From assembly GCA_031308135.1 (NCBI GenBank), contig JAHLJT010009436.1, forward strand, positions 144,033,216 through 144,097,215: 64,000 nt of DNA. Direction: 5' to 3'. Below are positions 45,440-56,439 of the stretch, piece after piece. Each line of letters begins with the position of its first letter. Positions within the stretch are counted from its first letter, which is position 1. The DNA is from Acheta domesticus. Lineage: Eukaryota; Arthropoda; Insecta; Orthoptera; Gryllidae. Position numbers and translations under genes: made by a program. Under the pieces are notes generated by a model, which searched no databases, was not told where the DNA came from, and worked only from the letters and a program-made list of their open reading frames with translations.

Positions 45440-47379
45440 TTAGTTATCAACATCTTTTAATCATCAATATAAAGTTACAAAATGTATTTCTAATATTATA
45501 ATTTTTACAAAGCTTTGCAAAAAATAAGAAGTTGATTCATTTTTTTGCAACTACCTATAGACTTGAATGTCAAAATAACTAATGAGTGAAATTTACATTT
45601 TCATTCTATTTCACCGAACGGTCACAATATCAGTTTCAAATATTACATTTGCTTCATGAATTCAATTTGTAAGATAGTTTTGAAGATAACTAACGAATTA
45701 TTTTCTTTATATGACTTTCTTTTGCAACTTCTTATGACTTTCTTTTAAAACTTATGTATTTGGAGCCAGGATGAGTACGTTGAATAATGAAATTATATAG
45801 TAAATGTGAACTTAAAATACGCCGTTATCTTTAAAAGATAATTACCTCGAAAATATGCTTACCTGTTCATGAATTTTAGAAAGCTCCAGACCTAAATTAT
45901 TACAATCAGAATGTCTTTCAAAATTTGCAGAACATTATAATTAAGTAATAATAATGAGGAAAGAAAGATGATACAGCTTTATTTAGTCCTTAATTTATTA
46001 AACAAACGGAATTACTTGAATATCACCTTTCCCCAAGTAAATTTTTGTATTGACAATATTGTCGAAACGTCATTGTAAGTAACAAATTATAACAAACAAA
46101 CAATAGCAATTAAAGTGAAAAACTGTTCGGATAACGAAAAATTTTCATTTAACCACGAAGAAATGCGTGTATAAAAATTACTAACTGAACAAGCAACTGA
46201 ATAATGGATTTATTTCAAAAGATTTGTAGGACTGTATTTAATTCACAAACGGCTTCTCTAAAGAAACAATGACCTTTCCATAACAATATTACTTTCAAAA
46301 AATGATGAAGAATACAAAAACAAGCTGGATTTGTAATGTTCGCGAATTTCAACGAAAATACAAAAATAAAATTCATTTATTTTTCCGTCTTCAGTACTAA
46401 TTAGTCATACAAAAACTAATGGTAAATTCATGATAAGTTAAACAATAATTTAGATGGTGAGCTACATGAATGCTTTATTTTCTTGGACCGATCATCCATT
46501 GTATTAAGGAGATCCTCTGAGATAAGGTGTCAAAGCCAGGATTATAAGTATTAACGTGTTTAATGGCACTTAGTAGCTTCTCAAGGCCAGTATGCTTCAG
46601 AGCTCAGCATCGCCTTCAATTTCTGCTATTATATGACGGTGTATCACAATTAAGTGACGTAAATCAGATTGTCAGCTTGAATAACTTACGTATTTTGGCA
46701 CGCGGCCAGTCTACCAATCACCTAAATGTGAGCCACAAGCCGTAAAACTTTAAGATCAACGACCCTAAAGTGATTTTGTATTAACTTTGGTGTAAACGCT
46801 TTAGCCCTGTTACAGCCTAAATTCCGTGTAAGATGTTCAGTCCTTTATTCGCGTCCTAGTTGGTTTCAAAATTGATAAAAATTGTATCAATGGTCACGAG
46901 CTCTCTTCATCCACGAAAAAAAATCAATTCTTCTTTATGGAATGTGTTTCACGGGAAAATTGACGTTAGGAATATTTTTCACGGTAATTTCAAGTGTCTA
47001 TTTCAGTTTCTTACGCGTTTATATTCGTTACTTTGCTTTCGAGGAATGCTCTTTAATGGCTATCGTGTCTCTTTTCCAGTTTCGTAAGTTTTATTAATAT
47101 TGAAATGTCCTGCTTCAAATTGTTTCAAAAGGACCGAAACGCCATTGAGGAAATAATACATGCATGTTAAACCGCCCATCTGGCGACGCGGAGGCCTCTT
47201 GTTAACTTCGTCTGTCCAAGGTCGCGGCCGCGGATCGAAAACGCTGAAAACTTAACGAACAGATCGAGGTCGGTGAAATATTAATCGAAAGAGCATAGTG
47301 CGAGACTAACGCCGGCGTCGGCGATGTCGGCAGCTCAAAACGAGGGTAATTACTGTCGCATGGAGCGCGTATGACTCTT
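45440..47379. other. No gene seen; upstream of desaturase promoter
   Basis: AT-rich until about 47150, where GC begins to rise (GGTCGCGGCCGCGGATCG near 47219). No ORF with a recognised motif. Confidence 0.45.
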
Positions 47380-47587
47380 TGATGTCGCTGTAAGGTGGGC
47401 GCGGCGGGCGCGGCGGGCGTGGGCGGGAGGAAGGGAACGAGGGGCGGAGGGCCGTGGAGGGGAAGGGTCGGGGAGGGGGGAGGAGGGGATCGAGGGGCCC
47501 AGCCGCCGCGGCTTGCGGAGGCGCGCCGCGCGCGAAGCCATAAAAGAACCGCCGCTTCATATCCGACAGCTCAGACCGCGGCCGCCC
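47380..47587 (+). promoter_or_regulatory. CpG-rich promoter with TATA-like box and initiator
   Basis: GC-rich island upstream of the desaturase-like exon. CATAAAAG at 47539-47546 is a TATA-like box. About 30 bp downstream, CTCAGACC (47570-47577) resembles the arthropod TCAGT initiator. If used, the 5' UTR is only about 16 bases, which is short, so an alternative upstream start inside the island is possible. Confidence 0.5.
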
Positions 47588-47843
47588 ATGGCTTCGGACA
47601 CAGCGTCGCCCGCGCCCGCGCCCGCGCCGCCCGCCCCGCCCGCGCCGCCGCCCGCGGGCGAGGAGCAGCTGGAGGCCCTGGCGGCGCCGGCCCAGCAGCC
47701 GCCGCCCACCGACGAGGCCCCGCTGCCCTGGACCGTGCGCACCATGCGCTGGGACAACGTCATCATCGTCGCCGTCATGCACGTGTGGGTGCTGCACTCC
47801 GTGACGGTGATGCCGCGCGCGCGCTGGCAGACTTGGCTCTGGC
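47588..47843 (+). CDS. Acyl-CoA desaturase-like, first coding exon
   Basis: The exon starts at an ATG in a good Kozak setting (GCCCATGG) and ends at a GTAAGT donor (47844), giving 85 codons plus one base. Residues 1-45 are a Pro/Ala-rich, probably disordered cytosolic tail. Then come LPWTVRTMRWDNVIIVAVMH and VWVLHSVTVMPRARWQTWLW, which fit the start of the first membrane segment of insect membrane acyl-CoA desaturases (W-x-NV-x-x-x-x-LH ... A-W-T-LW). These ER enzymes introduce a double bond into fatty acyl-CoA with three histidine boxes. The boxes would lie in later exons and are not in the window. The frame has an earlier ATG (47513), but that lies upstream of the TATA box, so 47588 is preferred. 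The identification rests on this short block only. Confidence 0.55.
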
Positions 47844-48921
47844 GTAAGTGATTGCTTTCTTCCGCTTTGCCTCGGTGAGCTGCAATGGCGCTTCCTTTTC
47901 CCTCTTTTAATCCCTTGCGCTCCATTTGCGATTGCTGGCTTCTTTCATTTTGGTGTGATAACTTTTGCCTTTTTAACTTTTCTCTGCGTACTTCTTGGGC
48001 TTTGCTCCATTTGTTATTTATTCATTTCAATTTCTCATATTTTTTTCTAATTGTAATGCATTTTGATATGGGTAACCTCATCAACATAGTGATTAATTTA
48101 CTCTAAGCTCATGAATAAAACTATTGTAAAAGCTCAGTTCAAAATTTTAATAAAGAGTAAAAGTACGAAGTGAAATAGGCCAGATAATTTAATATGTAAT
48201 GTGAATATGAAGTAGTTTTGTTATTACGAGTACAGTATAATGGAGAAGAACGGAAACGTCACCCCAAACGCCACTCTTGGGTAAAAAATTTTATTTCAAT
48301 TTGATCTTATATTATATCCCTTTCTTTGTCTTTCTCTGTCCTTTTATCTTACTCATCTCTCTCTTCTTCGTCTTCTTATTCTTATCTGTAACCTTTGGCG
48401 TATAATTCTACTAATTTATCCTTGTATCCATCTAAGTACATCACATCTTAGTTTAGAAAGTACAAATAAGACAATTTGAGGACCCTATGCATCTTCTCAT
48501 TACATTGGAGGTTTCTTCCCAGCGTATATTTTTCTCCGCTCAAGGAGTTTTCAAATTATCTTCATCATTTTCACATTCATCCATTATTTTGTTCCCTCAT
48601 CGATTCTTCTTTCCACTTTAGTTTTCTTTTGTAAGCATTTTTCCAAGATCACACGTCTGTCAACGGACATTTTGTACGCTCCTTTGTATCCTATTTTATT
48701 TTTTCTCTTTTTCCTTTCACCTCTCTTTTAAATAATTACTATATTTTGTGAAAATAGCCGATATACTGCGAGAAAACTCTTTTGTTTGTTTTGTTTTCGT
48801 TTTTCCCAAACAGGAAAACGTTTTACATTAAGAGTATAATAATGAAATCTCGTAAAAAGAAAAAAAAATGTCTGTATACTTCAAGTAATATTACGATGGG
48901 TAAAATTCTGCGATTATATTG

Positions 48922-48952
<31 letters not shown>

Positions 48953-49380
48953 CGTTGTTGTTACTATTACTATGTATTATTATATTACTAACGTAGTGAT
49001 GTACATGTTTACATTCCTCTTAAACCTTCTGCTATAGAGCTAAAATTAGTTTTCATGCTGTTGTTTTTCTGTCTCACCATGTATTCCGGCGCAGCCTACA
49101 ATTAGAATAAATAAGAAGTCTAGTATTTAGTTGTATGATATATTTCAGCGAAAGTTTAAGTCTTTCCTATATTTTCGTTGCTACAAAATTCATTGAATTT
49201 ACAATATCAATCTTGGGGCTTATATAATGTTTTATTTATATTACATTCTCATTATGATTGACTCGTTATAACTGACACATAACTATCACTATATAGCATG
49301 TGCACAATATTTTAATTTTTTATTTTAATTAATATTTTTTCTATTAAAACTTTATGATCTTATTTAATTAGATAGTTTTC
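47844..49380 (+). other. Presumed first intron of the desaturase-like gene
   Basis: Starts with the GTAAGT donor. It contains a TTA/ATT microsatellite at 48926-48952. No second exon with a histidine box was found here or further on; the intron may run past the window. Confidence 0.4.
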
Positions 49381-49389
49381 CATTAATTA

Positions 49390-50170
49390 CCGTGTTGTTG
49401 TACTGTTCTCAATAATTTTATTATTGCCAGACAAGTAAGCTTAAGTGAAAATACTAAGATGATTGTTGGATTGAAATAATTTTCTCTTAACATTATGACT
49501 AGGGAGCGGATTTCTATGATTTTGCATATTTTTGTCTGTTTCTTCACGGCATAGCAAAATGAAATTTCTAACATTTGGTTATAATTAGATACTACGTATA
49601 CTAATATGTTAGTGGATATTTGTGCAGATTTAGCCGATTTTTCCTGTTGGTGCATATTCGTGTAAATAGGTCCATATTTTGCATATTTCCTTTAAATAGA
49701 TATTTATCTCCAAAACTTTCATACGATCTATCAACATTTCGTACGATCTATTTGTGCGCGTTAATAGATTATGTAGAGCTTGTCACAGTTTGAATTTTTC
49801 TATAGATGACAAATTGACAAATTATTTGTACAAATATAAGAAATTTCTTGATATATTTTGTTTTAAATCAGTTAGAAGAAATGCAACAAGACATACAATG
49901 AACTTCACTAAGGTGAACATTGACTTTAATCATTTATCCCGAGAAATTATAGTAGATTATATTCTGTTTGCACAAAAATATATCTTTTCATTCCAAGTAA
50001 GGTTCTTCTGAATTTTATCAAGAAAGGTTAATGCAGGAAATGAAATATTGTTCATTTTAATTGCATACTAAAGTGCATATTTGAGAATTTTTAGGTCATA
50101 AATCCATATTTTTAAAAGCACATTTCAAGATTTTTAAGGCAAAAAATTCCTCCCCCTAATTATAACAGTC
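49390..50170. other. Unassigned AT-rich region
   Basis: An 85-codon ORF (49754-50011, +) looks protein-like (CRACHSLNFSIDDKLTNYL) but no family was recognised. TGCATATTT-type short repeats occur on both sides (49650-49690, 50060-50110) and again near 57530-57600, so this may be part of an old dispersed element. Confidence 0.3.
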
Positions 50171-50274
50171 CCAATGTAGCCGGCTGAACGCGCCGAATCC
50201 AATATGTTTGAAGGCGCGCGAGCTAAAGCCAAATAGTTTTAAAGAGCCGCGCGCGTACAATCTGTTCGATCTGT

Positions 50275-50775
50275 TCGATTGTTGTCACCTGCTATGGTGA
50301 CATTATCATGGGAGGAAGTGGTGTTCCTCTTTCGCTGGATGGCGAGATCCAGCGTCGACGTACACGTTTACTTGCGGTGGTTTTCCCATCCAAGTATCTC
50401 CTCCAAAAGAGCACCACCTCATACGGGACCAGCTCTAAGCTCCCGTCCCCCGACGTGTGTGATAATGTAGTGAATGTAAGTGTATCTGTGTAACTGAAGG
50501 GAAATGATAGAACAAGGAAGATGTAGAAAAGATAGCGGGAGGCCTTTGTCCTGTTTCCTAGAATTCTGCTCCGACACTCGGTGGTATCGATGGTAAAAAC
50601 CGATCAGAGCAGCCGGCCGCTAGAATCCTCCTCCAAACATCGGCTGAATTAGTCCAAACTATAGAGCTAGTGTCGAACCATCTCCGTCGGGACTCGAATC
50701 TTCGGACCTCCTGGACACAGTCACTGCAAAGAAAGCGACAATGCTTATCCGAGCTAAACACAATCGGGCTAGTCC
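50275..50775 (-). repeat. tRNA-derived SINE, copy S4
   Basis: Minus-strand copy with the best-preserved tRNA-like head: in reverse TTTAGCTCGGATAAGC (A box) and GAAGATTCGAGTCCCGACG (B box), spaced as in a tRNA gene. The body shares GAGATCCAGCGTCGAC, AGCACCACCTC and ACCGATCAGAGCAGCCGG with the other copies. Confidence 0.75.
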
Positions 50776-50779
50776 AGCA

Positions 50780-51890
50780 AAATCATTTTTCCGTCGTCAG
50801 TAAAAGTATTATATTCATAAACACCACCTTTGAATTCTATTCCGTTTTAAACAATCTTAAACAATAGCGGTAAATATTTGCTTTCATTCATTTCATAATA
50901 ATTATCATTTTGGCTATTTATAATAATATATTTCGTCATTACTATAGTAATCGTATGTTTGAGGATTCTCCCTTGATTTTTTTATTATCTTGGAACAAAG
51001 AAATTACTGCTCATTTAATAATGTTTCAATTTAAGAACTTGACGTCAATATGACAGATATAGGAATACGTTGTTGTTGTTGTTATCATTATTATTATTAT
51101 TATTATTTTAAATTAGAAACTTTTTGTGAACGTTTTGTTCTTGCAGCACACTTCAGAAATCACAATGCTCTCTTTGTTCTGAATCCAAGAATTTCTATTA
51201 GAATTATTAGAGTGTACGAGTTTTATTAGTTCTACTAGCGTGATGTTCGTATCCTTATGTTTCCTTGTTATCAAAGGTAACGCACGGTTGCCCCACATCG
51301 ATATTTTCAAGGCAGGAATGAATCGATTTCCCTTCGACGAAGTGTTCAGAAGTAGCTCAAATTAATGTTTCAGAACTGAGAAAGGTAGGAAGGTATGACA
51401 ATTCATGGGTTCTTACCATCCGATCCGGTACCTGTAAGTGTATCAAATGATAGTAAAAATGTATCTTGTTCTTGAATATATACATTTTTCCATTACTATT
51501 GTTTCACATTGTCACTTAGCAGCAATTATACAGAAACATGTGGCATTCTCCCTTCTCTATTAATAAATGAGGTTCGGGCTCTCTGATCAGAATTATTAAG
51601 TATTTGTAAGTTCATGAACGATATAAAGAGGTTACTGAAAGATATCGACAAAGAATATTATTATAATGATATACAACATTACTATAATGATTACAATTTT
51701 CTTCAAGCTCTTTGTTTTAAATTTTCTTAGAAGGCCACCCTTATGAATATCATTAGGTTCACTAAAGTCTTTATTAAAGGAAATATTTCCGTTTTCATTT
51801 CAGTTTAACTAAAATGTCTACATGAGTTTTTTTCACATATTAAATATTTTTAATGGATATGAAATAATATTCCATACTCGCAATGTTGTA
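50780..51890. other. No gene seen
   Basis: AT-rich with an ATT microsatellite at 51085-51107. Confidence 0.45.
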
Positions 51891-51899
51891 TTATTATCA

Positions 51900-52660
51900 A
51901 CTAGCGGAGGCCGGCAGAACTTGTTCTGTCATTTATCCTCCTCTTTATCCTTCCTTCTCCCTTTCTCTCTTCGACTCTCTCTCTCCGTCCTCCCTTCTCT
52001 CTCCGTCTCTCTCTTCGTCTCTCACCCCGTCTTTCCCTCTCCGCCTCTCTCTCTTCATCTCTTCCTCTTCGTCTCTCACCCCGTCTTTCCCTCTCCACCT
52101 CTCTCTCTCTTCGTCTCTTCCTCTTCGTCTCTCTCTTCATCTCTCTCTCATCGTCTCTCTCTTTCTGTCTCTCTCTCTGTCCGTCTCAGTCTGACTGTCT
52201 TTGAGTGCGTCTCTCTCTGCCTGTTTCCGCCTGCCTCTGTCCCTCTCATTCGCATTTAGTTGTAGATTCTGCACGTCTTTGAGCAGGTGGGGTAATATTG
52301 AGAAGCGCCGGACCAGCAAAAATGTAGTAGAATGTTCAAGACACGAAGTCTACAAGGAGGAGACTCAACTCCAGTGGTGGGGGTATGTACGAAAAACGTC
52401 GGCAGCTACTTGAAAAATAATACAAAAAAAACGAGCCCCTTCGCCTTCAGCGACCTCACGTGGCAATTGAAAGAACTACGAAGGCTTTCAAAACAGCCAA
52501 TGGCAGCAAAGCATCGTATACAAAATTTAATTCAAACATTTTTTCTACAAAATTATATCTCCTCCTTGTAGACTTCGTGGTTCAAGATCTCATCTTGTAG
52601 ATTACGGTATGAGAAATGTTCTCTTTACAAGTTATCGACTGAATGTGCTCCTCCTGAACA
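51900..52660 (+). repeat. GA-rich dispersed repeat, copy 2 (with insertion)
   Basis: Reverse-oriented partner of 15842-16135. It begins CTAGCGGAGGCCGGCAGAAC, goes through a CT-rich centre (about 51950-52250) and reaches GTGCAGAATCT-type and AGCAAAAATGTAGTAGAATG sequence. It is then split by the 238 bp element at 52342-52579 and resumes with TTGTAGATTACGGTATGAGAAA. Confidence 0.7.
52342..52579. mobile_element. 238 bp MITE with 22 bp perfect TIRs and 8 bp target duplication
   Basis: Terminal inverted repeats are identical over 22 bp, starting CACGAAGTCTACAAGGAGG. Exact 8 bp direct repeats GTTCAAGA flank it at 52334-52341 and 52580-52587. The paralogous repeat copy at 15885-15945 lacks the insertion and has one GTTCAGGA at this point, so the boundaries are confirmed by an empty site. 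The 8 bp duplication suggests hAT or P superfamily. The interior is non-coding. Confidence 0.9.
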
Positions 52661-53062
52661 GGGAAAAATCCCCCTCAGAAGTGCCTCAAATAGATTCGAT
52701 ACGAAAAAATTAGAATTTTGTAGATTGCACAATGAAGAATTCACCAAGCTAATGTACAACCTTCAATAAATGTTACCATCGTGCATAATCAGGCAACGGT
52801 GCGTCCTAGACCTTTAAAAATCTACTTTTGAGTTTCCGAAGGGAAAATCTTTTTCAACCGTTATTGGTTGCAAACTCTCCGGACCTTCTTTTACGTGTTT
52901 GAAGATTTACCTCTTTTGAGTCCCCTCTACTTGCTGTAGATGTTCAAAATCACGCGAAATCTCCAAACCTGTGTAATGTTATATTTATTACTATTTAATA
53001 TTCTGAGTAATCGAATCGCAACGACCTAAGCCTTTCTGTTTGTCAATAAACATTTAGCAGTA

Positions 53063-53150
53063 TTACAATGTATTTTTCACACTCAGTACAGACACAGTAC
53101 GGGTCTCCATAATGTAACGGCCTGAACATTCCACATAATGTTCATCTATT
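53063..53150 (-). repeat. GA-rich dispersed repeat, fragment
   Basis: Short piece related to the edge of the 15842 and 51900 repeats: in reverse GTGGAATGTTCAGGCCGTTAC, and in protein HYVECSGR like NVIECSGR in copy 1. Confidence 0.4.
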
Positions 53151-53399
53151 TTCCTTTCATATCTATTTTCCCTTGATTGCAATGTTCTGAACTTTGAGAA
53201 AAAAGTTAGTATACCGTAATTATGATAAATATACTTGCTTGAATTCTTACCAAGTTTACATGTATTCATGTACTGTAAACAAGTATCACATTATAATGTA
53301 TTCCACTATTTATATTTATAATACCAAAACAGCTTAAAATGATATCCATCCCTACCGATTTTAATGTTTGCATAACTATTTAAGTATAGTCTTATTTCA

Positions 53400-54010
53400 T
53401 AGTTCAAAGTGAACAAAGGATATAAATAATATTAAGTTAAATTGTTGTTTCTTCTCAAATATTTGGCATAATAATTGTAAGTTTTCATTTGCGGAATACT
53501 CCGGCGAAGCCTGCTTGCTCGGGTAGTGGTTTTCATCTAAAATTGTGGACAATCTTTTGATAAAAATATTGGGGGAAATTATAGACATTATACAATAGAC
53601 TAATGGGACGATAGTTGTTTAGTTCATCTTTAGGTCCTTTCTTATGTATGAGGATGATTATGTTGGTCCTTCAGTGATGTGGTATCATTTCTTACCTCAA
53701 TATTCGATGAAAAATATTTAATAATGGTATGGTAATGATGTCATTGCTAATTTTTAGTTCCTCGTTTATTGGCAATTGGTTTGTTTTTACGTCTGAGAAA
53801 CACCATATATTACTCGTTTTTACCTATAAGAATGAAGTTACTCAGTTGAGTCTGTGATTTTCTCCAAACTGAATTTCCTTTCTCATTTCTTTGACCCACT
53901 CTATAAGGCCCTACTGCCCCTTCGTTATCATTGTTATTTTTACTTCCAATCTTCCCGTTGACGTCTCTAATAATATAATTAACATGTGTTCTATGGGTGT
54001 CTAGTGTGAC
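53400..54010 (-). pseudogene. RTE-like LINE relic: endonuclease end and reverse transcriptase start
   Basis: Minus-strand. Near 53980-53880 GDVNGKIGSKNNNDNEGAV and GPYRVGQRNEKG match the GDFN-x-K-G block of APE-type LINE endonuclease. Near 53680-53400 follow NNIIILHKKGPKDEL-type sequence (frameshifted), then KRLSTILDENHYPSKQA, YSANENLQLLCQIFEKK and LFISFVHFE, the start of a reverse transcriptase before FEKAFD. A deletion removed the sequence between. Inactive. Confidence 0.7.
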
Positions 54011-55339
54011 GGTCCATTAAGACGCGTCCCAGAATAAATAAATTAACTGAAATGTTAGGAAACCAAATAATATAGAAACCAAACAGTCGAAGAGGCAGGG
54101 GTAAAATGAAAGCATTATTTGTTTAATAAATCCAAAGAACTATGTCGTCAGTAGACCAGTGAGGACCAAATAAATAATTAGCGAACATTTAGTCAATGAA
54201 TAAAAAATTTTGTAAAAATGTATATCATTCGGAATAGTGATATTTTTAAATAAGAGAAAAAATATTTTGAAAACAATTGAATGTGTCGACATGTGATGTG
54301 CAACCACGTAAACATTAATTGTTAAGAACATTAGAGTTTGAAACGCAAGAAATTATAATTATTATTTCGGACTTTATTTTGTTATTGAAGTTATTGAGAC
54401 AAAGAAAGTGACGAAAACGTAATTATATTTAGCAAAATGTAAAGGACATAACGATTATAACAAAAGAGAACGGCTGTTTTAGAAAGTTGGAATAATGCAA
54501 GAGTGAGATGACCGGAGGTGCTTGGGCGAGATGGAACGTGTAGAATGAATCAGCGGATCTCGAGTAGGAACTTAGATAAAGTTTTGAGTTTTGTTTGAAA
54601 GTGACATTTAGCATTAATAGTAGTCCGGAAGTGTGGAATCGGAATCTATATAGAACTGGAATGGAAATGGAACTGAACGCGGACGCAGATGCAGGCATTT
54701 CGGCAAAAACGCGGAGAACGTCACATGGAAAGTTATAAACTCTATTAAAAATAACAAAATTTTATAATAAGGCCAAGATTATTTTATTATTATAAGGGTG
54801 AATTAGAATGGCCATAAAAGAAAATAATCCAATTAACATGAAGTGCACTAGTATGAATGATCAATAAGAAATATGTGTGAATAATTTTCATTTGTGAGGG
54901 TATTTGTTTTTGTTGAAAGGGTATGTTTTATGTGTGTTATTATATGTAAATGTGTTTAATCGGAATTATTTTCACTGTATGTCATTCGGCTGGAAAAGTA
55001 TGCCACATATAATAAATACTTGCTGACAGCAGCAGCCATTGTTGAAATTTCGTGTTTCAATTTGTAGGTAGCAATGCTCTGTGATAAGGAATAATATTAA
55101 AATCAGGTTCCCAATTAACTAATATTACTAATCGCTTTCCTATACAGGAGCGACTTCGCGAACCTACAGAGAAAATAAAAATTTGTACTACGGAGAACAT
55201 AAATCGAATCAATATAGAAGTCGTGGCGGAGTATTGGCGGGGTATTCTAGAGCATAGGTTTGTTTTAACGCAGTGCGGAATAGAAATATAATTTAGTCGT
55301 AATTATCAGTATTATTTCTTGGAAGTGGGTTATATTTCA
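54011..55339. other. No gene seen
   Basis: AT-rich; nothing recognised. Confidence 0.45.
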
Positions 55340-56430
55340 TCACACTAAAGTTTTGTCGAGTTTCTCACAAAACGTACCAACTTCTTCCTACGTACAGGCG
55401 TGGATACCTTCACCACAGTTACTGAACTCTGAACTAGTTTTCTGGAACTGGAACGTCGCATCTACAATTCTTTCAGACATCCCAATGATTTCCTCAATAT
55501 TCTCATTAATTTGTAGTAGAGTAACGAATCCTACTCCTTCTCAAAATGTTTCCCCCACATAAGCAAATATTTTGCAGTCTGGATTTTCCAGTATTTCGTT
55601 TTTTTTTTAACTTCAGACAGACCAAGAATGTCGAATTTTATTTTTGTTAGGGTTTCATCTAATTCAATGTATTTACATTGGTCGAGCAAACTTCTAGCGT
55701 TCAATGTGGCTATTCTAATTTTTCTTTGGTTTGTGCGATGAGAGCCGAAGGGTATTAGTTTTTGGAGAATTGATCTTTGCCTGGTACTTCTACATGGTCC
55801 ATTTGCCATTGATTTGCAAGTTTTGGAAACATTTCTTTACTCAGCTACCTTTTAAATGTTCTTCCTATTCTCTGACTACAATTTCTTTTTGTATGAACTT
55901 ATTTATCCTTTCAAGTCATGTCATCCTCGAAGTAGCAGTCGTAACCTTTCAATTTATATTTGTTCCTCGTGATAGTTAACTTACCCTTTATTGTTCTCTC
56001 TTTGATACGCTCTATTCCCCTCTCTTTCCTGTTCTTGCACACGTACGTCGGATTAAGAGTATTCGATGCCTACTGCCATTTTTTAAAGGATAGAGTCAAC
56101 TGTGCCGTTAAGGTCTGTCTATATTTCTCTGCACCTATTGATTACATTGTCTCTGCATCTACTGATTACATCTACTGATTACAAGTATCATTTATCGTCT
56201 TCTTCTCTCTCCCTATTTCCTTTTCAAGTTTTCGTTGCATTTGTGTACTTTTTTCTTCTTTGTTATTCTTCTCGAGTCTCGGAAGACTGCCGCGCCTTTC
56301 AAATAGTTTTTCAGACTCTTCTAACTCTTTAACCCGGACATTTTCCGCGAGGATAATTTTTTTCTCTAATATCTGTTAGTTCCTTTGAGATTTCCTCTCT
56401 TTGCAATTAATTAGTACAAATAATGGGTGC
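55340..56430 (-). pseudogene. LINE relic: ORF1-like part and endonuclease start
   Basis: Minus-strand. From 56430 down there is a broken Lys/Glu-rich stretch, probably ORF1. At 55809-55531 it reads QRKIRIATLNARSLLDQCKY and ELDETLTKIKFDILGLSEVK, the opening of an APE endonuclease (NARSL, D-x-x-GLSEV). It continues frameshifted with VGFVTLLQ-type and NENIEEIIGMSERIVDATFQ. Stops and frameshifts present; ORF2 ends about 55340. Confidence 0.65.
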
Positions 56431-56439
56431 ACAAAGTGT

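Noticed and set aside
47306..47797. 163-codon minus-strand ORF and the 150-codon plus-frame ORF opposite the desaturase-like exon
   Set aside because: Shadows of the CpG-rich exon and promoter. The frame with the membrane-like segment and a splice donor at its end is the convincing one.
51822..52259. 145- and 103-codon Ser/Leu-rich ORFs
   Set aside because: Read through the CT-rich centre of a dispersed repeat.
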